Source: Dipteris shenzhenensis
Lineage: Eukaryota > Polypodiophyta > Polypodiopsida > Gleicheniales
Direction: 5' to 3' (one strand)
Assembly: GCA_047967505.1 (NCBI GenBank)
Contig: CM106540.1
Length of the DNA: 64,000 nt
In this document: positions 1 to 11,090 of the stretch, one piece after another
Layout of the letters: every line of letters begins with the position of its first letter
Position numbering within the stretch: the stretch's first letter is position 1
Translations under genes and position numbers: made by a program
Notes under the pieces: model-generated
The model's database searches: none
The model's input: only the letters and a program-made list of their open reading frames with translations
Told to the model about the DNA's origin: nothing

Positions 1-1612
1 TAGCAACGGCCATTCCCGAAGTGGGTAAAGTAGCCTTTGGACGGCAGAGAACCTCCAACCATTGAGGAGGAACCATCTGAACACCGCCGGTCCAAGAGAT
101 TAGAGGAGCAAAGAAGGGTGCAGGATCACTTGGTCAACTACGCTTTGATGACAGAGGTGATCCGTGCTGAAGAACCCAAGTGTCTTAAAGAGGCATAGGG
201 TGATGATAGGTGGATGGAGGCTATGCAGTCGGAGTATGGCTCCCCAATGAGGGTGGGTGTACAAGACCAAGTACAAGTCCGATGGCACGTTGGAGAAGTA
301 CAAGGTGCAGCTCAGGGCAAAAGGATTCGCACAGGTACATGGTTTTGATTATCATGATACTTTTGCTCCCACGACTCGACTAACCACAATTCGCAGTGTT
401 TTGGCTTTGGCAGCATAGGAAAGTTGGCCCGTGTTTCAGATGGATGTAAAATCCTCCTTTCTGAATGGAGATCTCAAGGAGGAGGTATACGTGGAACAAC
501 CACCAGGTTTTGTCATCCCCGGTTCAGATGTAAAGTCTATAAATTAAAGAAGGCACTTTATGGGCTGAAACAAGCCCCACGAGCATGGTACCAACAGATT
601 GATGCCTACTTTCTACAAAACCGGTTCAGGAGGCAGGTTCCAGAGGAGCCCATCTGATGCAAATTTGTATATCTACAGAGAAGGAGGCAGGTGTATGATA
701 GTGGTCCTTTATGTGGATGACCTTGTCATAATAGGAAACCATGAAGAAAAGATCTTGCAGACAAAGCAGTTGCTAGGAAGAGATTTTGAAATGACAGACC
801 TCGAACTGATGCATTTGTGTTTGGGGATTGAAGTTTGGCAAGAGCCAAAATAGATCTTCATTTCACAGTTGAAGTATGCTGGAGAGATACTGAAGGCATT
901 TGGCATGGCTGAGTGCAAGACAGTTGGCACCCCTATGGAGGTTGACGTGAAGCTCTCAAACGAGGATTCATCTCCACTGGTGGACGAAGCAATGTATAGA
1001 AGGCTTGTGGGCAGTTTGATTTACTTGTGCAACACATGGCCAGACATCAGTTTTGCAACTGGTATACTAAGCAAGTTTTCCAATAAGCCCCGGGAGAAGC
1101 ATTGGAGGGTAGGGATGTGGGTGCTGAAATACATCGATTATGGCATCACCTATACCAAGGGCAACACCTTGACTCGGATTGGGCAGGAGACGTGGATAGC
1201 AGGAGATCAGTGATAGGTTACTGTTTCTCACTTGGATCTGGAGCTGTGTCATGGGTCAGCAAGAAGCAACCCACAGTTGCTCTTTCTTCTACCGAGGTTG
1301 AGTACAAATCAACATGTTTTGCTTCTTGTAAGGCAGTGTGGTTGAGGAGGATTTTAGGGGACATGGGTGTAGTGCCTACGCAGTTATTGACAATCAGAGT
1401 TGCATGGCAATTACAAAGAACCCTATGTTCCACGCTCGCACAAAACACATTGAGATTCAATATCACTTTGTACATGAGCTCATCATAAATGGAGAGGTCA
1501 ACATGGTGTACTATCCGATACAGAGAATGCTGCGGACATCTTCATGAAGGCTCTTGGAAAAGGCTTGCTGGAGAGGCATCTTCATCGACTTGGCATTGGG
1601 CCAAAAAAGTAA
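1..1612 (+). pseudogene. Ty1/copia pol fragment (RT-RNase H), decayed
   Basis: This is the 3' half of a copia polyprotein that copied element RNA into DNA. It enters just upstream of reverse transcriptase. In order I see a linker ending in an EAM-type motif (about 190-230), an RT start with YKTKYKSDGTLEKYK (about 260-305), the [11 protein letters not shown] catalytic block (about 438-470), [14 protein letters not shown] (about 556-598), YVDDLVIIG (about 709-735), and RNase H with DWAGDVDSRRS (about 1177-1210) and ALSSTEVEY (about 1278-1305). The C-terminal ALGKGLLERHLHRLG lies near 1550-1595. Three TAG stops, near 196, 417 and 850, sit where paralogues suggest glutamine, and frameshifts break the rest. 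No LTR is recognisable on its right. It is a different copia family from the other elements here and is non-functional. Confidence 0.9.
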
Positions 1613-1656
1613 GTTTACTTACCCTTTTCATGGACATGTGTGTCTTGTTGGGCACC

Positions 1657-2708
1657 TAACTCCAACAAGGTCCCATTCCCTCATCTCTTGCCACCATTAG
1701 TGGACGCCTCCTACCCATTGAGAAGCAAGTTGCCATTGCTGTCTTACAGCTTGCTAGTGGTAGCAAGGTCATAAACATAAGTGAGCACTTTGGGGTAGGA
1801 AAGTCCACAGTTTCTAAGATTGTCAAAAAGTTTGTCAAAGCCCTCTTGACCCATTGAGACCAGTACTTGCATTGGCGAAGAACTTCGACTGAACTTGCCT
1901 AAATGAAGCAGGGTTTCTTTTGCCAATGTGGCCTTTCCAACGTGTGTGGCACCATGGATGTGACCCATATTGAGATGGAGGTGCCTATGGATGAGTGTAG
2001 TGATGATTGGTATGACAAGGACAAGAACGTCTCCATGTCCTTGTTGCAAGTAGTCATTGACTCCAACATGTGATTCCTTGATGTCTTTGTAGGGTGGCTA
2101 GGTAGCTCCAATGACAATCATGTCCTTCGCAATTCAGCTCTCTTCCATTGTGTGGAACGTGGGGCATATCTTGGTGGACAACAGTTCATAGATGGGACGT
2201 ATTGCATACGTGAGTACATGATTGCTGATGGTGGATATGGCCTCAAGCCATGGCTCATGGTGCCATGCAAGTTGCCATCCACCTTGAAGTAGAAGGATTA
2301 CAATTTTTGGTTGTCTTCATCTCGCATTATGGTTGAACGAGCATTTGGATGTCTCAAAATGAAGTGGCACTACATCCTAAAGAAGATATCCCATCCGACA
2401 CCAAAGCATGTAGCGTAGAATATAGTTGCATGTTGCATCATGCACAACATGATACTTGGTGCAGACGAAAACCTTGCCATTGATGACTCACCCACATATG
2501 GTGCACCACGTGGTTGCAAACACTAGGTTAAATACCCATGTACAATGACAGGAAAGTTCACACGAGACCTCCTTGTTTGCAAACTACTTGACTGGGGGTT
2601 ATGCTTTGCATGTCAATGAAGGTAGAGAGGGGTCCCCCACATGCACCCATAGAAGACATGGATGTGGATGGTCTAGGGCATGATGAGGCAAGAGATATGG
2701 ACTTGTGA
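1657..2708 (+). pseudogene. PIF/Harbinger DDE transposase pseudogene
   Basis: This is a relic of a PIF/Harbinger cut-and-paste transposase (DDE_Tnp_4 / HARBI1-like). Reading one frame from 1696 gives a helix-turn-helix with FGVGKSTVSKIVKKF (about 1790-1835). The DDE core follows: MDVTHIE (first acidic position, about 1953-1973), GWLGSSNDNHVLRNS (about 2094-2138), IADGGYGLKPWLMVP (about 2221-2265) and RIMVERAFGCLKMKW (about 2323-2367, the glutamate). Internal stops are at 1855, 1900, 2071, 2290 and 2416, all explicable as C-to-T changes of CGA, CAA or CAG, and another TAG is at 2524. A short acidic tail ending at a stop at 2706 is in a different frame. A domesticated ALP1/HARBI1-like gene is conceivable, but the stops exclude a functional protein. 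I could not find the terminal inverted repeats. Confidence 0.85.
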
Positions 2709-2888
2709 TTTTGGAGTGATCTCTTCAATATGTTTCCAATGATGTTTTGTTCTCTATCTTCATATGTCGATCTTCATCTTTGGATTTCGTGTACCTATAT
2801 CAATCTCCATATTTTCTCCTTGTTTTAACTTAAATATGTTATGGTGCATATATGAACCTTGCATATATTTCTTCATGTTATGGTAGAT

Positions 2889-3790
2889 ATGTTTCTAGAG
2901 TATTTGTTTCTAGTATCTTTCTAAAATAGGCTGACTATTGCCTTGGTGAATAATCTACCTTAAGGGGTTTATACCTTATTGAAGAATCTATTTTAAGGGG
3001 TTTATATGATTCACAATAGTTGAAGAATGTAACTTACATCCATTCTTTTAGATTTCTGTGGCATTTCTATTGCCATCACTTCAGTCTCTCCTAAGACAAG
3101 AATATTAAATCAATAAGAATCACGAGGACAATACTCTATTATAATAAATGCATTTACATTAGATGTAATGATTCATTCAATATAGTATAAGATATGAAAT
3201 AATTTTAGCTATTGGTCTAGTACAGCTCTATTGAATGGAGAGGCAAAACATGCTCCAATAATTTTATAGAACTCCTTATGTGGTTGAGGCCTATGATACT
3301 AGGGAATCACTCATCACTCATACGCTTTTACAATGCACATCATGTATGCTCTAATGTCCTACACTTTGGCAAAGTAGTTTATTTATACTCTCTTGTAATA
3401 AGAGGTAGCTTTTAAATATTCAACCTCTATTCAACACAAATCCTAAGTGAGTGTAACCTAGCATTCTATTCTAATTATAACAGAGCATTCTATTCTAATT
3501 ATATAGTCCTTGTTTCTAGAATCTTTCTAAAATAGGCCTTGGTGAAGAATCTGGTATATAGAGGTTCATACCTTGTTGAAGAATGTATTTTAAGGGGTTT
3601 ATACGATTCAAAGTAGTTGAAGAATGTAACTTACGGAATTTAAAGAAGTCAAATAGATTTTTGAGCTACAGATGCTAGCATTTGTTTCTAGAATCTTTCT
3701 AAAATAGGCCTTGGTGAAGAATCTAGGTGAAATGGTTCATCCCTTGTTGAAGAATCTATTTTAAGGATTTAATACGATTTTAATTCACAT
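2889..3790. repeat. Three dispersed copies of a ~110-bp AT-rich repeat
   Basis: Three related segments lie at about 2900-3040, 3508-3640 and 3682-3790. Each starts with a TTTCTAGAATCTTTCTAAAA-like stretch, then CTTGGTGAAGAATCT, then a TTGTTGAAGAATCTATTTT and GGGGTTTATACGATTC block. Spacers of different sequence separate them, so this is a partly eroded tandem or dispersed array. I see no coding sequence in it. The rest of 2709-4166 is AT-rich and featureless. Confidence 0.6.
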
Positions 3791-4318
3791 TAAAGGAGAT
3801 TCAAGAAACTGTGGACTAAGGAGTGGTAGTAATGTGGTTCGCCTAACGCATAACCTAGGAATCTATTAAGTAAATTCTATAAATAATATTGCATGATAAC
3901 CTCTTCCATGGAATTGAGAGAAGAGGGTCTTGCTATTGCTCTCACAACCATGACAAGGATGCACGAGGCATTTCATCTAAGAATTATGCAATATGTTGCC
4001 TAACGCAGTATGTTGCCTAAGAATTACAAATTGTTCAAAATAATAAGTAAATCAAGGCGAAAGATCCCTCATAGATTATGCACTATATGAAAAATAACTT
4101 TAGCCTTGGTTACATAAAGTTATTAGAAAAGACCTTCAAGAGAGTGCAGCTGAAATAACGAGAGAAATGTCATTTACCTATGCTTTCATGCTATTAAACT
4201 GTACCGTTGTTGCTTGGACCTTGCATACATCCAAAGTTATGTTTCATGTACTCAAAGGTGCTTGGTCCTTGCTTTGCCTCCTTGGTACCTTGTCCACCTT
4301 CCTTTTTTGCTCTCTCAT

Positions 4319-4775
4319 CCTTTCATCTTATTTGTGCCTTCCAATGTCATGCTTTTTAAAATGTGTATAAATCCACCCCATATATATTGGACAATAGAAA
4401 AATTTTCCCCCTTGCATTTCTAACATGTATTAGTCTTTGCAACAATGGATTCTTCACACCTTGACCTCAAAATGCATTTACAAAGCATTATACACAACTA
4501 AGTACTCTTGCCTACTAATGCTAGTAGTAGCATGAGTAGGCAAGAGTATAAATCCTTTCATCTTATTTTTGCCCCATTTGTGCCTTCCAACATCACGCTT
4601 TTTAAAATGTGTATAGATCCACATCATAGATATTGGACAATAGAATATGTTTTTTTCCTTGCATTTCTAACATGTATTAGTCTCAGCAACAAAGGATTTC
4701 TTACACCTTGACCTCAAAATTCATTTACAAAACATTATACACAACTAAGTACTCTTGCCTACTAATGCTAGTAGC
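4319..4775. repeat. Tandem duplication, unit ~235-247 bp
   Basis: The block at 4321-4530 recurs at 4556-4775, from TTTCATCTTATTT through the shared ACACAACTAAGTACTCTTGC to GCCTACTAATGCTAGTAG. The offset is 235 bp at the left end and 247 bp at the right because of a small insertion in copy 2. Short reading frames here repeat between copies and are by-products. The GCCTACT...AGTAGGC junction at 4510-4545 is itself a small inverted repeat. Confidence 0.75.
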
Positions 4776-7384
4776 ATCACATGCATGGAAACTTTTGATG
4801 GGTCCACAATATTCCCTAAATTTGCTGCAACCTCTTGCAATATTGCATGTCATACTGCATGCCAATAGGGATCCCTTAGAATGGAAATGACTTCTCTCTT
4901 TAACACTATTCATTAAAGTCCTGCAAAAATTATGATATTAGAAAAATACACAACTACATGATTGTAAGTAATGCTTCACAAGTAAAAATAGTCCAAAGAT
5001 ACATATGGTGTAGCTTGCACCCTGTGCTTCCTTGCTCCACCATCGTATGCCAAGCTCTAAATTAATTTGCACAACCTTGGTCCTATGCTTGTAATCACAA
5101 GGGGATCTTTTTTATTTTCTCTAATCTCCTAGTTAATGTAGCAAGTTGTTGTTTGAGGGCTCCTTGAGGGACCTTGATCTAAGCTTCTTTATTGTGCCAC
5201 GACATTGACAAGTCATAGTATACTCTAGTGAAACTTCAATATGCAAGGTCCTTTCTCGTAGTAACCTTCTAGTGAAGTGATGAGAGGACTTCAAAAATAG
5301 ATTCTTGGACCAGAAGTCAAAGGAGAAATGATTTTGAATTTAGTACAGGTAGGATAACTTTTTGAAATTTGGACTCGTATGGGTTTGATTGGACCCTCTA
5401 TAGGCCCTTTTTGAGTTAAAAATGTCCCTAATGGTGACATAAAATTATTTATTAATATATATGAGACAATATAGTAGTTAAATAGCGATAGCAAATGTTG
5501 AGCATATGTAGTCCTTTTAAGCTCTTGAATCATGTTGAGCATATATGTCGTATTATGTAAGAGACAATATAATATGCAAACAATATAATAGGCTACTTCT
5601 AAGTTCTTGAATATTTTTCTAGTGTTATCCCATGAAGGTTACATCATTCTTCTATATAACCTTTTATATATATAAAGATATTCTCTATTTTTTAAAAGTT
5701 TTAGATAAGTATTTGAAAGAGACAGAGAGCAAGAGCTTTAATTAAATCTTGTTATTGTGTGGATATGCACAAATGAGTACAATTATAGAAAGGAGTTAAG
5801 CTAAAGGATAACATTGGAAAGGGGGAGGACAAAAGTTATCCACATGAATCACAATTGGGAGAAATTTTAGTTCGAGATGAGGAGGTAGAATTGAGACCAT
5901 GGTAAAATGACAAGAAAAAAGAGGCAAACTATGACAAAAAGGTACATAGGTGAAGTTAATCATGGATTGGTAGGTGAATAAACACATGCACCAAAGTATG
6001 AGTACTCTCACCCAAAAATGTGCCCTATGTGTAGAAATGGGTATCCAAATCTTTGTGTCAATTCCCATAGTCTAAGAAGGACAAAATTTGAGCACCATTT
6101 TGGGAGGTCTATTAGCAGAGGGTTGTAGTGGGAGAGAGGGAAGACTAGCAAGGAGGGTGGAAGTGGAGGCGGGGTCTAGGAACTTTAAAAAAATGTGTGC
6201 ACCCATTGTGGAGGCAATGCTTTCAAAATCTAGAGCTTATAAAAGTCTGGAAAATGTTAGCAAAGAGAGCATGATAAGCAATAACCAACATGGAAAATAG
6301 GAAGCTTGACAAATTCCTAACTGACTCAAAACTCAAGCATTGCTGATGTCTTAGTCCCACCATTCATGCTTCAAACATCCATGGGCATTTCCATGGCATG
6401 TATTACCTTAACAAATGGAGCTATTCTCTGAACCAAGATATTAGCAAAACAGAGACTTCTCTATCTCTTCTATGTTATATATATATATATATATATATAT
6501 AGCAAGGAGGGCTACTGCCTAGGATCAAACATAGAACACAAAGGAGAAGCTCTAATAAAAGATCAGTAGATGTAAACACAAAAAGATCCTTGAATAAAAT
6601 AGCCATCTCTATGTGCTAACAAAGTGTTTGCTCTATGTTTTGGCTAACAACAGCCTCTCAGTGATTCTTACAAGTTTGTCTCTTGAGATCTCTATGTTTT
6701 GATCTCATACTTATATTGATATGTCTACTTCTTGAGATAGGTGGAGTCTGGAAATTTCAAGGTAGGTGAGTAGAGATTTAATGTTGCCTAGTGAAGGAGT
6801 GGAAGGATTGTCATCTTCCTATCCATATTGTCAAGTGAAGAAGTGGAAGGACTATGCTGCCTATTAAAGGAGTGGAAGGATTATAATTTATTAGAAAGAC
6901 AATTTTTTCATTTTGTCATCTTCCTATCCATATTGCCGAATAGAGGTAGCTATAATTTGCTAGAGTAGCTGGATGTAAATTTGCCTTAACAATGAATATG
7001 TTATTATCACACTTGAATGCTTTCATTCATAACTGCTCCTTTATGGTTTTAGCCATTAAATTAGGCAAAATGTGATAAGACACCCTTTACAGGTGTGGAA
7101 AGCTCAATATCTTAAATTTATAAAAGGCTCAAAGTGAGATTGAATTGGATGTGGATGTACCAAAAGTGAATGTTTTTTGTGTGCTCGACTGCATACCTAA
7201 AGAGAAGGGTGCTCAAGCTACATAGCTAAACAAGAGAAACTCACTTATCAATGGTGTACTACAAGTGTTTTCTAACATATAAAGCACACAATTGGATGGA
7301 GGCGCTTCCTTTAAAGTTGGGGTGAAGTTAATAAATCTCTAAAGGTGGAAGAGGAGCCTCATGGTGTTGAGAACTAAAGTGGTA
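4776..7384. other. Intergenic, no recognisable gene
   Basis: AT-rich DNA with frequent stops in all frames. It contains an (AT)n microsatellite at about 6474-6500 and a degenerate repeat around 6750-6950 (GGAGTGGAAGGATT and CATCTTCCTATCCATATTG each occur more than once). I recognise no protein family and no element ends. Confidence 0.6.
6474..6500. repeat. (AT)n microsatellite
   Basis: Uninterrupted alternating TA of about 26 bases. Confidence 0.95.
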
Positions 7385-8199
7385 TCATGCCGATAGATGG
7401 GGTATAATCCACTTAGATAAGGATGTGGATGCTTCATTAAAATTGTGCCATGCCTTGATCATTCCTATCATAGCAACAATGATGCTACTCATAACGAACA
7501 ATGGACCCATTAACAAAACTAGGCAGCCAAGCCACCAATGCCGAGATGCTTCCAAAACTTCTCCCAATGTGAGTGTAGCTACCAACGATAAGTTTTGCCC
7601 AAGATGGAAGATGAGAGCTACCAAGAAACACAAGGTGCACTGGTGCTTTCCAACCATCATGTAGTACATACCATACTAGAGCATGGGCATTGAAAGTAGC
7701 ATCAACATAACCTAATTCAATAACACCAATGATATCCTCTCTAAAGGCTGAGGAACATTGGGTCTTTAGAAGGAATTCTAGTGTGAGATTGGCTAGGATT
7801 TGTGTGGATTAGTAGAGGGCATTGATAGTGGCTACATCTGAACCAATTCAGGGTCACAAACATAATTGTCAGAATGCTCACATATGTGGTGATGGCTTCC
7901 ATGGGACTGAAGGCTTGATGTTGCACCATCCATTCCACGACGCCCAACACGTTGCTAATAGCTTGTAGGCCAATGATGATCATTTCAAACGTGCTCTTAT
8001 GTTGTAGGAAGCACAATTGCTTGTACTTGGGGGCCAATCTTGCAACAAACAGTGCGTGTTTGCCTTCCAAGGACAGTTTCCAAAAACTCCGGCTCCCTTG
8101 AGTCTCGGTGGTTTGTTGTAAGGCCAGTTCACTACTTTGTAATGTGATTGAAAGTGGCAACATTTCTAGCCATATTTCAAGAGGGTTTAATTCCTTCAT
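7385..8199 (-). other. Unassigned open frames on the minus strand
   Basis: Two frames without recognised homology lie here: 8199-7741 (152 codons, with a hydrophobic stretch around MEAITTYVSILTIMFVTLNW) and 7669-7385 (94 codons, with a hydrophobic centre around WWLGCLVLLMGPLFVMSS). They are in different frames, separated by stops, and no splice or start context ties them together. The base composition is less AT-skewed than the flanks, so a decayed gene is possible, but chance frames are equally likely. I assign no function. Confidence 0.2.
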
Positions 8200-8931
8200 G
8201 CTTTGATATCACCAATGCAATGAGATCATAGAGCATACCCGTGGGAACATTGGATGCTTGCAGCACTTTGATATAAGTAGGACAGGCTGTTAATATTCAA
8301 AAATTGCATCGAGTTGACGAGTACAATTATGAAATTTTAAAGCTGCACCATTGCAAAATCTCTGCTTCCATGACATGCCTAATACCCTGGAAACCTAGAG
8401 CAATGGCATGAAAGTTATTGTCACGCTTACAAACAGCCGAGGTTTGATATCGGGGGACCATCCCCAATTGTAGGCTGAAAAGAGGGAGAAGGTGTAGAGC
8501 ACTACCATGAGGGTTGCTACAAGAGATTTGGGGCAGCTGGGTGGCTACAATAAGGAGGCTAACCCCATAGCATAATAAGCAAGCATGTCAACACTTGCAT
8601 TCATTCTCGCATTTACCACTATTTTTTGACTTCCCTCTGCTCCTTGAGCTTGTGTGATGAGGGTGGTGGCAAGGAGAATCGGTGCTAGGCTTAGTCAGCT
8701 ACGTAACTTAATAAGAGTTTCGTGCAAATTGGAAAGGCATTGGCATAGCGAGTCTACACACAATTCCTATTGTGAATCACACCTCCATGCTAGTGGTGCA
8801 TTTAAGGCTAGGCTATGTAAGCCTCTGACCTCGTTTTCGGGCTCTATCATTCCTCCATCTGCGGCTTATCTCATCCCAAGCCCCCTCTCTTTTTACATGT
8901 AGCCCCTTCTCTCACTCAACAAGAACCCCCC

Positions 8932-8933
<2 letters not shown>
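8200..8933. other. Intergenic, nothing recognised
   Basis: No motif, repeat or element end was recognised. The short plus-strand frame at 8654-8902 has no family signature. Confidence 0.5.

Positions 8934-8973
<40 letters not shown>
8934..8973. repeat. (CT)n microsatellite
   Basis: Uninterrupted CT dinucleotide run of about 40 bases. Confidence 0.95.
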
Positions 8974-8975
<2 letters not shown>

Positions 8976-10309
8976 GTGTGCTACTCTGGCCAAGATAATG
9001 CCTCTCTCTTTTGCTCCGCTAGTTGTGCACATGTATGTGGGTTCAATCCCAGTCCCTTATTAACAAAGAACTACTTTGGCTAAAACATTCGTAGACCTCA
9101 ATATCTCACACCCCTAGGCTCAAAGTTTCTCCAATAACACAGTGACAAAAGAAAAGGATCAAAGTAAAAGGTTGAGCAACTCGAACACCTAAGATTTATA
9201 GTCTGATATTTTAGAAAAGGGTGTCCATGTGTGCAAACTTAGCCCAATCAAAGAGTAAGATGTTTCTTCAATATTCTACACAAATACACATACCAAATGC
9301 AAGGACAGAAGTAAAAAGATTTTATCCTTTGATGCAAAGATCGAACACTCAAGATTTAAAATGTAATATGGACCTAGAAAAATATGGGTTAGGCTAATGA
9401 AGAGCAAGATGTTGCTTGAATATTCCAAACAAACACATATAATGAATGTCAAAGCTTGAGAAAGAGAAAGACCTGAGTCAAAAGCTTACATGTTATACCA
9501 CGCATTTCCTTTTGAGTTGGAGCCAAGAAATAGTACTTTTCAATTAAGAATTGAAAAACTGGAAGGAAAGTAGGACCAAGAAGAATAAAAGTTGTGGGCT
9601 AATAGAGTGTGGGATAAGGTAAGGACTTCTAAGGCACTCAGAGGGGGGGGAGGAATCACCTTTAAGAATGTGCTAGGAGTCATTTTATTTTAGAAGATAG
9701 AACTTTTATTCCTTTTAATATAGGTTCTATTATGTATTTGATTTCAATAAAAGTATTCTCTTTTATCTATGTACTCTACCACATGCCACCATAAATATAG
9801 CCCCGTTGTATTCCTCGATCATTCTCATATTTCAAAATTTATAGTATACCCAAAGGGCTAAATCACTATAGGGGTGGACCGTACCTCTCACACACTCTTT
9901 CATCATTTAATTTGAATAACGAGTCAAAAATTTTCATTGCCCATGACAAGATGATGGTCTCATGCATCTCACAAAGTTCATGTAGATTTCATGGACATAG
10001 TGTGGCTAGACCACTAGCACACTTAGGGTTTTGTATGTCATGATTACATGCTCATGTGATCATGCATTATATTTGTGTTTCCAAAACCTGTATTCACATC
10101 AATATTTATAAAGGTGACCCGATAATTGTTGACCAAATGACTTGCTTGATGGTGGTAAATATAATATACCGCTGCAATATAACCCTTTTACTAGTGGTAC
10201 ATTTATACCATCGCCGTATACCGTCTGTATATACCATTTCTCATATGTATAAAGAATTCAATTGATGGCACTTCCAATACTATAGCATATCATATTTTTG
10301 CGATTGTAA
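8974..10309. other. Intergenic, nothing recognised
   Basis: AT-rich sequence with no coding or element signature. It contains a G-run at about 9641-9650. Confidence 0.55.
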
Positions 10310-10710
10310 GCTCTTATGCTAGCAATGCATAGGGGCTTGGGCAATTCTAAGAAGGAGGATAGAGTATGCAAGGCATGCAATATGTATAGATGCAATGGTG
10401 TTCTTTTTCTTGGGGTTGTGAGCTCGATGCGACTTGTGCATTGGAGCTTGGTCAACTCTAAGAAAGAAAATGTAGTATTGAGTGTGTGTAGAGTGACTCT
10501 TTTCTCTTAAGATTTGAGCTCTTTACTTCATTAGTATTGGGGCTTGGCCGATTGTTTGAAAAAGACTAGAGTTTAGCAACTGTTTTATACAACTAGGTTT
10601 ATTGGGATTGTGATGTCTTTTACTTCTTTATTATTGGGGCTTGGCCCTTGGGCAATTCTTTGAAGAAAATTAGAGTTTAAAAGATGTTTAATGTCTAGAT
10701 TCTTATGACT
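10310..10710. repeat. Degenerate tandem repeat, ~100-110-bp unit, four copies
   Basis: Each unit carries GGGGCTTGG followed by an AATTCT(A/T)(A/T)GAA-like core and a TAGAGT tail. The GGCTTGG cores start near 10331, 10445, 10541 and 10640, so spacing is roughly 100-114 bp. A TTGTGAGCTC-type box precedes several units. Units have diverged strongly. No coding content was recognised. Confidence 0.55.
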
Positions 10711-10891
10711 CAAGTGTACAAAACGTAGGCCTTTATGTGCTTTAGCTCTTGAGTTTAGATTAGACTTGGTTGCATCAGTGCTTAAATGAACATAAAGGAT
10801 TTTTGAGATGTTCTCTTTTTCATAGGAGTACTACTAAGTACTTAGGATCTATACACCAAAGGAGGAATTATTGTGCCATGATAGTTATAGC

Positions 10892-10896
10892 AACCA
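10892..10896. other. Target-site duplication AACCA, left copy
   Basis: AACCA immediately precedes the LTR that starts TGTGGGGG at 10897. The same five bases follow the LTR ending at 16687. This matched pair shows that the two outermost LTRs belong to one insertion. Confidence 0.9.
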
Positions 10897-11067
10897 TGTG
10901 GGGGTTAAAGGTAACTGTGCCTTTACCCCAGTTATGTACAATACTCGAACACATATATAAATGAATGAAAAAGAAGATTAGGGTGTTCTGCACCCACCAA
11001 AACTTGTGTGGCTCTATGTTTCTCTCTCTCCCTCTTCCGTTCTTGCTTCCATTGAAAAGTACTCTCA
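10897..11067 (+). repeat. 5' LTR of element A (171 bp)
   Basis: It begins TGTGGGGGTTAAAGG and ends AGTACTCTCA. A TATA box (ACATATATAAATG) lies near 10951-10963 and probably drives element transcription. By eye it differs from the 16518 LTR at about 8 positions plus one indel. Confidence 0.93.
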
Positions 11068-11069
11068 AC

Positions 11070-11082
11070 TGGTATTAGGGCC
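11070..11082 (+). promoter_or_regulatory. Primer binding site of element A, mutated
   Basis: TGGTATTAGGGCC follows the 5' LTR after an AC spacer. The intact form in this window is TGGTATCAGAGCC, complementary to the 3' end of initiator tRNA-Met. Two changes (C to T, A to G) weaken it. Confidence 0.85.
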
Positions 11083-11090
11083 CGGGTGAT

